A stretch of 64,000 nucleotides of DNA from Antitrichia curtipendula (taxonomy: Eukaryota > Streptophyta > Bryopsida > Hypnales > Leucodontaceae): NCBI GenBank assembly GCA_951230915.1, contig OX579635.1, positions 992,001-1,056,000 of the forward strand, read 5' to 3'. The stretch's first letter is position 1, and each line of letters starts with the position of its first letter. Below are positions 12,816-24,737 of this stretch, in pieces. Under the pieces are notes generated by a model that was given only the letters and a program-made list of their open reading frames with translations, ran no database searches and was not told the origin of the DNA. The position numbers and the translations under genes were made by a program.

Positions 12816-15800
12816 ATGCAGGTTATGGAGTGCGGGGGCCTGCTGGCTGTCCGCCATAGCCAGGGCGGGGCCGCGGTACGTCCGGAGAGGTCGAGAACTC
12901 GTGGGGTGCGTAGCGATGATTTCGGGAATGTCCGGGTCGGGGTTCGGACGAGGCCGGGGAGAGGGTGGTGTGGGAGGAGCCAGCTGAGAATTAGAGTGGT
13001 GGAGATCCCCGGAAGAGGAAGAGGGGGAGGCCGAGGGAAAGAGAATGAGAACTTCTGTTTACAGGCGTTGGCGTCGGCGTATCCGCCCATCGCTCAGACG
13101 GAGAAGACCTTTCGCTTGCCAATCGATTATTATCAGGTGAGATTTTCGCAGGGGAATTTTTATGTGCTATTTTGCAATTGCATTCGATTGGGTAAATTCG
13201 CCCTGCGCCTTCTTTCACCGTAGTTTCCGTTCTCGCGTTCTGAAATATCGCTCTTGGGTTTGACTGCCCCTGAAGAAGACAGAGATAGGGTTATCATGAA
13301 ATGGTTTTTAGTTTAGTGTCAAATTGGTGTGTTTTCTTTGAACATTATGCACATGGGTGGGATGCGAGAGTGGAAATTTTGATGAAGAAGCTTTTGGTTG
13401 GATCTCCGTGGGTGGTTAGTTGTCAGATTGAAATAGAATTGCAACTGCGCATGGATTACAAAATACCGTAAACCTTTTGGAGAGAGACTTGATGTAACGC
13501 ACAAATGAATTTCTTTAGAATAGGGCGAGCGAATTAATATACCATCACTTTGCCGTAGTTAGTCGCATTGACTTCGAGCGATAATGCTTGATCTGATTGA
13601 CAGTCATTAAAACACAATTGATCCGGTATGCAAGTGCTGCAAGTAGTGGCAATTCGTATTCGCGACGATTAATGATAATTGAGAACTCGGGTTTTGCGAG
13701 AGCTTCTGCGAGTCGTGTAGCGTGGTTATGCCGCGCTATATTAATCTGTGTTGTTCAAGTTTGGTAGTCTGCCAGGATGGCGTCCCTATTTTTTCATCTC
13801 GTCGTTTGTATTAATCCCGAACATTGATCCATGTGTTCAAGTAATTGGCACTGAACATGGAATTGGGAATCGACGAATCCTAATCCTCAATTTTCCTGGA
13901 TGTCTGATGATATGCCTAATGATATGTCTAATAGTCGTCAGAACCACAGTACCTTTCGTGATAATTGTCGCATGAAATTATCCGGGTCTTTTGGGTTTTA
14001 AGAACGAAACTGTTGCAGTGGGGGCAATTGGACTCCAATTGCAGCTTGGCCAAAACATCTAGATGTGTATGACTCCACAAACTTTTGACGGTTATCAGTG
14101 TATCATGACAGATATTAGGAGCTGAGCCTCAGTACCTGGCAGATGCTATAGTGCGTGCATTTGATTCGCGCATTGATAACTCTCCCCGACAGGGTTTTAG
14201 TCAGCTGGCGCTGCTGGCACGACTCGAGATTTTGAGAGGAGCACGTGACTCTCTTGCAGACCCTGAAATCCGGGCAGAGTATAACCAGGGTCTTGCTGAA
14301 GACGAGGAAGACACCCTCATTCTTGACGTTCCATTGTCTAAGGTGAGAATCGTAAGCTTTATCGGTCGAGTTTCCTTGAATTGTCGAGTTGTCCAGCTTT
14401 GTTTTTATTTGTAATAGGGTGGGATATTTTGTTTTGCTACAATTTTCTGGTTGTGAACTGGTATGCAATTCCGGTAGGTGTATGCGTTATGCTTGGAGGG
14501 ACTAAACTATTGATTTTTTTATGTATTAGGTTGGAGGGGCGCTTTGTTTGCTCCATGAAGTCGGCGAGGTAGAGGTCGTTTTGCAGGCAGGGCAAGCTCT
14601 ATTAGCGCAGCAAGAGGACCTTCCAAAGACATTGAACCGCGATGTGGTGCTTGCTATGGCACTATCTTATGTGGAATTATCTCGGGAAGCGATGGCTGAA
14701 GTGCCCCCAGCTGTTGTAAAGAGTTGCTCGCTGCTGGAGTCCGCTTTGAAGATGTTAAGGGTAGGTTTACAAGCAACCTTTGGAAATTGAGATCATTTTT
14801 CTCGATTTCACACTAAAGAGGATGATAGCTTGTGCGCAGCTTGCGGCATCGTCACTCATCTCCTCTGCTGTTGAATTTTGTGTACCCGGTTGATGTGAAA
14901 CATTCTCGTGCAGGAGGAGCGTGGTAGAGTTTTGGCGCTAGATTTGCAAGAGCAGATTGAAGGAACACTAGACGAGTTAGCCGCTCGCTGTATTTTGGAA
15001 CTGCTTGCTCTTCCACTTGACAAAGAGTACGAACCTCAGCGTCAGCAGGGACTTCAGGGGTTACGTTCACTGTTGTGGAGCGTGGATGAGGATGGAAATA
15101 GCCCGCCACTGGGTGGGCTTAGTCGAGAGCAGTTGATGAAGGAAGCCTTTTCTCTCATGACTGCTGCAGAGCAGGTACCTCATCTTCATCAACAGCGTTT
15201 GCCTTTTTCATGTATTTTGAACATACAATATTCAACTAGAATAAATTTTCAATTTGTATGACTGCCTCCTATGGTCGCAAGCATATTATTGCAAGCTCTA
15301 TGTAAGAGCTGAATCTTAGATTGGAACTTGAATATCTTTCAAAGAGCGAAATTTAGCTAAAATGTGATGTTTACCATGTGGCAATGGAACTGGTCCTTTG
15401 GGGGGCTAGTGAGCTTAGTATTTATGTAAGTTTTGCAATCTTAGCTTATATCCTCAGAAATGTTTTGCTGTAACTCTATATCTTTGATTCAGAGAGGCAT
15501 TAATCGTGGGCCAATTTGCTGTTTGCAGGTTGCCCTTTTTTCGGCCACACCAAGCAATATCCCTGCTGACAGCTCTGAAGTGTACGCCGCGGCACTAGCG
15601 CATGTGGCTGAAGGCTTTGTTGCAAAGACTCCGCGTTTGATTCAAGAGGCAGATGCGTTATTTCTCCAGCTCCAACAGGCTGACCCATCTCTGCCTGACA
15701 GTGAAATATCAAATCCCCATCTTGAGTTCGCCCTTGAGAGAGGAATTTGTGCTTTGCTAGTAGGGGAGGTGAGTGATTGTCGAACATGGCTGGGCCTAGA

Positions 15801-17566
15801 AGACGAGAAATCACCATACCGTGACCCCGCGGTTGTGAATTTTGTGTACTCGTACTCAGAAGAAGGTGAAGAGATTGATTCACTGCCTGGTTTGTGTAAA
15901 TTATTGGAAGGATGGTTGACAGAGATAGCGTTCCCGAGGTTCAGAGATACCGCGGCCATTCGTGTCAAACTTAACGACTATTTTGATGATCCAAGTGTGC
16001 TTAGCTACCTCGAAGGGCTAGAGAAAGGCAGTGGATCGCACATGGCTGCGGCTGCTGCTATTGTGCGCATTGGAGCTAAAGCTGGTGCCGCTTTTAACAA
16101 TGTTAAGGCCACTCTCAAGAGAGTATTTCCTATGGGCAGAAACATGGAAACCTCGGTAACGAGTGATGTCCTTGAAAACCCGGTTGAGCTTTCTAGACGA
16201 GACGACGGCGATGCACGAGCTCCCAGTGCGAATGGTGTCGCTACAAGTTTCGAGGGTGAAAATTGGGAGGGCAGTGACGAAGGTCAAGAAGATGGCATTT
16301 CTGGCAAGGATAACAAATTACCTGATAATGGTTCTGGTCGAGGAGGCTCAAGAATTATCCAGATTGCCTCTAGTGGCCTTGTCTTGGGAGCCTTGGTGCT
16401 GGCGGGTTTTCATTACCTTCCAGCACAAAAGCGAATGACTCCCGTGGTCGACTTTAGCACACCGTCTGCAGGTATTCTTGCCCATGTTCTGGATCTGAGT
16501 ATTTTTGATATTGCGTAAATTATGTGAGTCTGCGAAAATACAGTGTGCCTAGTTTCTCCTTGTTTAGTGCTGCTCCTCTGAGTATTATCGAAGATCTGAG
16601 TCTCCGGTGAATCTGACCTTGAAGGTGCTATCGGCCTTTGAAATTTCACTGTCAATGCAAACTGTCTAGCAGTGACTTAGTCTAACGCATGTACGTCAAT
16701 TTGAGAGCCTAAAGTTTCTAAATTCCTCAGTAACAAAATTGGTAGGTTGTGAATTTGAGGTTTGCTTAAAAGTGTGTTGGGTTGGCTCCATGAAGGGGTC
16801 AGGACGATGGAGGCCGTAGGAGAGGATGTCCCCCAAATGGATGCTAGGTTGGCGGAATTCATGGTCCGTAAATGGCAGACAGCTAAAGCAAGTGCACTCG
16901 GCTCTACTTATGATATGGCTGCTTTACCCGAGGTTCTCACCGTCTTTTTTTATCCCTCTTTCTTTGCATTTGGGCCTATAATCAATACTTCTGGATAATA
17001 TTTTACTATGTAACTAATATGTGGGAACTCCCCAAGCAGAGTGCTGCAATTTTATACGAGTAAGGCAGAAGTTGTATTTTCTTATTTTGAATTCCTACAG
17101 GCACGGAAGCAGATAAAATCCCTTGATGAAGACTAGCAAATTTTCAGTCTGATTAAAATAAGCTTCTTCTTGGTCCAACATTTTTATAGGTCGGCATTAT
17201 GCACACTTGTCAAATTCCAGCCTGTTGTTGAAATGTGAATGCAGAGACGTTTACCTGTGGTGGTAACTTGTGCAGGTGCTGGAGGGAGAGATGCTGAAGA
17301 GCTGGACAGAGCGTGTTAGTGATGTGAAGAGAAATGGTTGGTTTTGGGAGTACACGCTCCTGGGACTCAATATTGACAGTGTCACAGTCAGTGATGATGG
17401 AAGGCGAGCAACTGCGGAGGCCACTCTGCAGGAGGCAGCCCACCTGGTTGACCGTAACAATCCTGATCATAATGACTCTTATAGAAGTACTTACACTACG
17501 AGGTATGACCTTCGGCATGGTCTAGATGGTTGGCGAATTAATGGCGGAGCAGTTCTGCGCACTTGA
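12816..17566 (+). CDS. ARC6: ARC6, chloroplast division protein (7 exons, 804 aa)
   Basis: Exons at 12816-13136, 14112-14342, 14530-14760, 14914-15174, 15529-16471, 16796-16932 and 17276-17566 join in frame to 804 aa ending in TGA, almost the 801 aa I recall for Arabidopsis ARC6. The order is an Arg/Ser-rich transit peptide (about 1-85), then the J-like region IDYYQ-ILGAEPQYLADAI (about 102-150). Next come the conserved stromal blocks (GGALCLLHEVGE; LELLALPLD; ERGICALLVGEV; LPGLCKLLEGWL; FPRFRDT; YFDDPSVLSYLE). A transmembrane segment GLVLGALVLAGFHYL follows near 630-645, then the C-terminal ARC6-like domain (MDARLAEFMVRKWQ to the end), which in Arabidopsis binds PDV2 in the intermembrane space. 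Known role: an inner-envelope protein that tethers FtsZ2 filaments at the division site. The intact J-like region and overall match favour ARC6 over its paralogue PARC6. The exon 6 acceptor (16796) is the least certain border. Confidence 0.95.
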
Positions 17567-17929
17567 TTAAGAGGTTTTCTTATCATAGAGGGTAGGCAAA
17601 TTAACTTCCTCCAACTTTGTATGCTAAGTATGAAAAGGATTATTGCGGGATTCTGGTCTTTGAGCAGATACTTGTGTGACAAAGCCGCTTTGCCATGCTG
17701 TGCTTGTGAACGTTGCAAGAAGCCCTTGACGCTTTAATCCTGGAAAGGGCGAGGCCTTGGTGATAACAGAAATCCAGATTACTGGATGAATAACTTACGT
17801 GGATTCTTTCATTCTGATGCACAGAATGTTAGTCATCGGACACGTTTTGTTCTCTGCAGCGTTTTAGGGTCGACCAAGGAGTTGTCCAAGTTTCCAATAA
17901 GGTAAAAAGCACCAGTTGTCAACCACGGC
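17567..17929 (+). other. Probable ARC6 3' untranslated region and flank
   Basis: No reading frame of interest follows the ARC6 stop. Composition stays intermediate for ~350 bases before the inverted repeat begins, as expected for a 3' untranslated region and terminator. No polyadenylation site is distinctive enough to mark. Confidence 0.35.
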
Positions 17930-18751
17930 CATTACCCAACATGTATGGGTGCGGTATTTCCAACCTTAGGCTGGAACTCAAGCTCGACATGTGTTTTTCT
18001 TGTCCAATTCAAGGTTATGACACGTCCTAAAGCAGTGAGCAAGGAAACAGTGTGCAAGAGAGTATTTCTTAAATGATTGGAATTGGAAGACTCTAGACAT
18101 TGGCTACGGGACAAGTGCACTTTTTGGTTCCCAAAATTCACAGTAATTTAAATTTCGGGAATAAAATTCTGAAAAATTAACAATCTCCATATTTTCTATC
18201 TTCCTACATGGGAAAAATTTCCATCACCTCATACCCCTCACCATCTGCTCCAAAATCACTTAAATGATTGACTATTTCTGCCTCAACCTATAATGTGAAG
18301 ATGTGTTATAAAGTGTAATTTACAAGAACAATTTGGTGATGACTTTAAAACCTCCATCCTAAATTAAGGTCAAATCCCCCGTAGCCAATCACTTTGGCAA
18401 TTTTGGGACAGATCTTGAGCAGTATGAGGCAATGCAAATTTTTCCAATGTAAAAAGATAGGATATATGGGGATTGCAAAAATTTTGTAATTTTATTTTCA
18501 AAATTGAAATTATTATGAATTTTGGGAGCCAAAAAGTGGTCCAAACCAATAGCCAATGTCTAGATTCTTTCAATTCCAAGCGTTTCAGAACTACTTTTTA
18601 ATTCATTACTTTATCTTTTCTTGCTCACTACTTCAGGACATGTATTATGAACTTATTAGTCCCAACCTTGAAAAAAAAACATTCCAAGCTTTGGTGGGAA
18701 ATCTAATCTAGGCTTGGTTGGAAGTAATTGCACCCTATTAGTTGGGTATGG
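17930..18751. repeat. Long imperfect inverted repeat (about 820 bp) downstream of ARC6
   Basis: The two halves are imperfect reverse complements around a centre near 18,335. Clear paired blocks include 17930-17953 with 18730-18751 (core ACCCAAC / GTTGGGT). Others are 18074-18146 with 18506-18585 (core TCTAGACATTGGCT and its complement), and the block around 18185-18250 with 18400-18470 (core CTACATGGGAAAAATTT against its near complement). Arms are roughly 390 bases with a short loop. It encodes no protein. A foldback transposon or a recent inverted duplication fits best, and a transcript crossing it would form a long hairpin. Confidence 0.75.
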
Positions 18752-21700
18752 ATCTTCGATTGTGAATGGGTGGTCCAACCTTAGAACCCATATATCGCTT
18801 CTATATAGTTACACTATTCATTGCAAATTTGCAATACATGTATTTATAAATAAATTTTGAAATAAATAATTGAATGTTTCATTTGAAACTGAGTATGTTT
18901 AAAAAGAAATAATTTTGTTTATTGTAAATATAAAATATAAAGTATTGGTCATGGTTGTTTTTAATTATTTTTCTATTAATTTTAAAGGGCCATTTATTCA
19001 ACCCAAGAAAGTTATGGAGGTGAAACATACTTGCATTTTTTGAATTTTAGAATGAATGTTCAAATCTATTGTAAAAGTCTTAAGAAAATTGGACAAATAA
19101 AAAATTCTATTCTTGATTTTAAAGGGTTAAATCACACTTTATTTATGAATTTAAATTTGGCCCTTGTATCCATAAGGGGCTAACTTTAAATACCATTTTT
19201 TTAATTAGTAAAAGTTCTAAAAGTTCTAAATAAGGTTTGAAGCTTCAATTCTTTGTTTTTATTTTCCTTCTTATAAATTTTGAATTCTCTCTTTTCTTGA
19301 GGAGTGCATGGTGTGTGCATTGTGAACAATTGATTCTAAAACGTCCCCACATACATATTTGAGGGTTAGGCCTTGAATAAGGTTTGGAATTTTAGGTTGC
19401 CTAATTATGAAGCAACATTATGTGAAAGAAGATGTGGAAGGACCTCCTTTGTTCTAGTTTGAGAATTTAGAATAGATGCTTGTGGGCGAGTGGAAGAGAA
19501 TCCAAATGCATCTATTTGACATTGAGGCTAATATCGTAGATGCCATGCATTCCTAAGCATATTGTTAATTTCAGGAATACAACCACAAACTCTCTATGAA
19601 GAAAGGATCCTTTAGTTGTTCCGTTTAGACAACATAGGCTCCTCGTACGTCGATCAACCCGCCCCCAAGTTGTAAATTCTATTGGAATTTAATGTTGTTG
19701 TTGATTCTAGTAGTTTTGAATGTTGAGATGGCCTAAAATTTGGCAAGGCGCTTTATTAGCGCACAAAATCCTATCCTAATTTTTAGTGAGATTTTATTGC
19801 ACTCTAGGTAATCTCTATGACTTTACCATCAATTTCAAAGGCGGTTAACTTCTCATGGAGTCATCGTGGAAATTTGTAAAATCTTAAAACTTTTTGGGCA
19901 ACCTCTAGGAAGTTTCAAAAATCTAAGGGCAAAACCAAATCTTCACTCGTACTATTCATAAGGAGGCTAAAATTAACAACTCCCTTATAATTTCCATCCA
20001 AGGGGGAAATCATTATGGTACTAAGGTTTGTCGTGGATGATTGGCTCATATGTTAACCTCTTAGCATGCTTTTATCTTAAAAGCACCTTTCTGTGTGCTC
20101 CAATCACCTCGTCCTCTGTCTACATTGCATTCCAATTCATATTTGAAGGTTATTTGCAAGACTAACATAAACTAATTCAAATTCTTTATGAATTGGATCT
20201 AGACTCTTCTAAACTTAAAAATAGACTTTAATATTTAGCCAAGTTGTCACATGCACTCTACAGGATTAGTTTTACACGGACAAGATATTAAGGTTGGTTA
20301 TCTCTCACATTCTCACTTCTTTCGAAAATGCTAATCTAATCTCTAAAACACTTAATCAAAATCTAATTGCGGAAAAGCAGGATATTTTATGTTTTCCAAC
20401 ATTCTAGAAAGACTCCTCACTGATTTAGTAGGGACTTCTACCAAATTCCTCTCAATTATTTATTTAATGCTATTTGCATAAAATAAAACTATAAACTAAC
20501 AGAAAATCACAAAAATATATCCAGAGTTCCAAGTGCTAACTTGAGGGCTCACATGGTCCTCAAAGAGTTAATAATATATTTGAATTTTTTTGTCTAATAC
20601 CATGATTTTTGTAGTACTTCAAGATAATTGCTATAAAATAATTTCAATATAATGATCATGATTATTCAAATAGTTTTAAATATTTTATTTCAAAAATAAA
20701 CTATTAAATATTTATTGCTTCAAAATTTTCAACTATGTTTGTTAAATTGCATGAACTATTATATAAATATATCTAATCATTAATAATATCTTCATTTTAA
20801 TATTTTAATATTTTAAAAGTATTTTAATTACTCATTTAATATCTAATTCATTACTTTCACTAGTATTTATTCCCGTACTTATTGATTTCATAATATATTT
20901 AAGGCCTTTTGCTTTAAAATGTTGATGAAAATTATCTTTTGTATAATATTTTTTTGTCCAAATGTAGTCAAATTTTTAATCCTTCTAACAAATTTACCTA
21001 TCTTTTAGAAATTGTTTTTGGCCTTATCCTTTTGGATAGAGACTATGGCATCAATTCTAGTTTTTGAATCCTAATTTTGAAATCCTATTTACAACTTCAT
21101 TCACACTACACAACATGGTTAAGCTTTTATTGAAGTAGAAATGTAGGATTTGAGTGATCAATAAATTATTATTAGTGTATACATAGGACACAACCTCATG
21201 TTACATTGTTCTTGTTTTTATTCTAATAGCTTTTGAGTCTCTAATTTCTTTGTACAATTTTTTTATATTTTTGTGACAACATAAAACAATTGTGAAGATT
21301 GTTCTATAGTTTTTTTTATCTTCCATAAATAAATTAAAAATAACAGATTCTATAATTTGTGTTACATTTAATGAATTATCCTACATGAAACTAAATATTC
21401 AACATTCAAAATTATGAATGGATTTTTTTTCCAATTGTTTTTTTTCTAATTTACAATTATTTTTATTTTTATTTTTATTTATTATATTTTAATAATTTAG
21501 TATTCTTCCTTAATAATAAATTAATAGAATATACTATTGTACAATTTTATTATATGTGAATTTTTAGAATTCAGATTTCAATATTTGTATTAAATCCTTC
21601 TTTATTAATTTGATTTTATAAAAATATACATGTCTAATTTGCGATTCTCCTTCACATTATTAATAATTCCTTAAAAATAAAATTAATAGTTCAAAATTGA

Positions 21701-23785
21701 TGAAAACACTCTTGCAATGTAAGGTTTGAGACAAATAGATGTTAATCAAAAATCAAGGTACTCATGGACATTGTCAGTTAATAGTACATAAACTATTATC
21801 TACATAGAAGTATAAATGAACAAATAAATCCATCAAACTGTTAGATAAACTAAAGTGTATGGTTTATTTGTATTGGATCTTAAATTGATTGTAGTTTTTT
21901 TTGTTAACAAATTTTTATCAATGTATAGGTCAAAAATAAACAATGCAATTGCATAGTTTATTGCTCAACTTTATAGTTATGTAGATTTTCATAACAATAT
22001 ACATCATTAGTTTTATTATTATATATTATAATTATAATGATATTTTTTATCATTTATTATTTAGTTTTTTTTAAAAGAAGATTTTTGAATTTATTTTTGT
22101 ATTACACCTTCTGGTTTATAATATCAAATGATATAATTAGTTGAATATCCTATATTTTTTTATTACAATAATTTTTAAAATTTATTTTTATAATATAAAA
22201 TTTAATTATTTTGATATTCAATCATTTCAAAATACATAATATAATGGAATTAATTTAAAAAATATATGTTTACAATGTCTGCAATTGACTTTTACAACTT
22301 TATGATGCCATTGTATTGTTCAAAACTTCAAACACAGATTTTCAATTTATGAAATCATCTTGTGCTCTTGAGTAGAGACAAAATTAATAACACTTTGAAC
22401 TAAAGAAGTATTGGTATTCAAGTAATGTTTTATTTTCTAGCATTGTTTGTATTTTAAGTTATTTATACATCAATGGTACCATAGTTTATAGTTTTTAAAT
22501 GCATGAGAAGAAAGCATTGAATGAAGAAGCTATAGATTAGGTGCATATACTAAAAACAAATCTAAAACGGAATTAGAAGGTTTATAAATTAAATTTCACT
22601 TCATCTCTAGTTGACAATTATATTAACAACTCAATATTGCAACTTCTTTGTTTATTATTCATATAAGGGAATAGCCAATGTTAGTGAATTAACGAAGTAA
22701 GAAAAAAAATGCCAATGAAACAAATTGGGATAAAAAATTACATCATGCTTAGAAGGCTTAAGTAAACTACCTACAAAATAACCACTACACAAATATTATT
22801 TTTTAAATTTGTAATTATTGAAAACAAACTAATCTCAAAATTATTTCTTCTTCATTTAAACATAGAATGTATATAAATTTTATTCAATGTAACACACCGA
22901 CCAAAATAGAATAATCAAGCTCTATTCATTGTTTTGGATTTTAATTTTACATTCATATTACATTTTATAAAGGATATAAGACTAGATCTTATAGTTATTG
23001 AAGTATTCTTTGTGGCATCCAATTGTTCTTTCATAATCAATTTTATATAGATTTTTAGAGAACTTTTTTCACCATAGAATTTTCATGCTAAAAAGATTTA
23101 TAGATCTTTGGAGTATTTAAAATCAACTTCATTTTCACCGCTCTCATTTACTTACAAAATCAATTAATCAAAGACCTCTATATGTCAATTAGATATCATA
23201 TTAGATATCATATTTTAGAAGTCAACCATAGATGAGTTGGATACTATGATCTAATATGTGTATTACTTTATGAAGTCTATAAGCTTATAAAGCTAGTATA
23301 AGAGAAATCCAAAGCTGCTAGTATAAGGATCTTTCTAGGAAAAAGGTCAATTCATCTATTGTCAGGTGTCTAGAATCACTATTCAAGTGGAAAGGGGCTT
23401 AAAATGACATTCTAGAGGATAAAATGCCAAATCTTTCAATCCGTTGATGATGCTATTGACACATGATGCAATTCCAATTTTGTCTAGTAATTATCTAAGG
23501 ACAAGTCAAATTCTTGGTCAAATATTAAGGTTTGGTCAATTAATCTTATGAATGCTTTTATGGTGTAATTAAAATGATAATTTATAATATATAAATATAT
23601 GTATTTTTTGGATTCTTTAATTATTTGTTCTTGCTTTTTATCTTTTGTTAAATTAGGTAGTATTCTAATTAACTAACCTAATTGATAATTGTTTATGAAT
23701 ATCAATTCAAGATCAGGCCATAAAACAAATAGGTTCAATAAGTCAGTATGCATAGCATGATGTTTGAGCTTTCACTTCTATTTTA
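18752..23785. other. AT-rich intergenic DNA; nothing recognised
   Basis: About 5 kb of very AT-rich sequence holds many homopolymer and ATT/TTA runs and no sustained reading frame on either strand. I see no tRNA, no transposase fragment and no clear repeat ends. It is probably decayed transposon and spacer DNA. Confidence 0.5.
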
Positions 23786-24737
23786 TTTAACCCCTAAAGC
23801 ACTAAATTGCCTTTTTTGGTAACATAGCAATTTTGGGCAGCTCACTACGAATGGATTTTTTGTTGTTTTTCTTTGAAATTTTCACACAATATGTGCCCAA
23901 GGAGTAGCTTTACGGCCCAACAATTTTCATAGCTTTTGACTACATGGTTAAAAAGTTATGGTATGATATGTTGTTTTCATTGCTCGGCGGGCAGCCCGGG
24001 CAGCAAAAAAAACTTCTTGAAAATTCACTTTTAAAAAAAATTAAAATTTTAAATTGGTTCTCTATATCTTTATATACATGGAAAGATTTGAATAATTCCA
24101 TTTGGATTAATGAGATAAAAGTTATGGGAGTTTAAGTTTGCGGGTAGTTTGCGGGTAGTTGTGGAATCTCTACTCTAAGATAAACTTTGAAGCCCTTTAT
24201 TTAATTCAATTTTAAATATTTTTGAAAAAAAATAAAAGCATTAGGTGTAGACTGTTTACTACAACATTACAACCACTGGGATTGGAATTTTTCAATTCCA
24301 TGAGTAAATTGTTAACAATTTAGTGTTTTGAATCATTTTCTACTTCTTTCTACTTACTGTTTTTTTCCTATATGTTGTACAATTCCAGATGATCTAAAAA
24401 TTTTCAAGCATGTTTTCAGCTTGGCTTCAAGAATGAATCCAAAGAGTGACCACCATTTTGGGCATTTTTTCATACACATGTGACCATCTGAAGTGCAGCT
24501 GCCCGGTTTTTGCAGGGCCCAAAAAAGTTTTTTTTCCAATTCAAATGCTAATATCTTGCAATCTACGTGGTGGAAATTCCTGAAAAATTTTCCGCATATT
24601 CTCAAACTAATTTACTACAAGATCCTACGTTATATGTGTTCAAAAAAGTTAAAATAAATAAATTTGGTACTTGTCCTAGAAATGATAGTTTTGGAGCGTT
24701 TTGGTAAAAACATAGTCAAAAACCTTTAGGGGTTAAA
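23786..24737 (-). mobile_element. R1 family inverted-repeat element, copy A (inverted relative to copies B and C)
   Basis: The element starts with TTTAACCCCTAAAG and ends with the exact complement CTTTAGGGGTTAAA. Its sequence read backwards matches copies B (34361-36052) and C (38091-56470 with an insertion) along its length. A shared example is the block 'gactatgttttnac' followed by 'tagtacaagtaccaaattt', plus GC-rich patches around CTGCCCGG. Length is 952 bp. It has no coding capacity, so it is a non-autonomous DNA-transposon-like family. A clear target-site duplication was not found. Confidence 0.7.

Noticed and set aside
12816..17566. PARC6 rather than ARC6
   Set aside because: The J-like YYQ-ILGAEPQYL segment and the block-by-block match follow ARC6, whose J-like region is intact. 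PARC6 is more diverged there and in the C-terminal domain.
24354..24605. 83-codon minus-strand frame in R1 copy A
   Set aside because: The matching region of copies B and C does not preserve the frame, so it is chance openness in a non-coding repeat.
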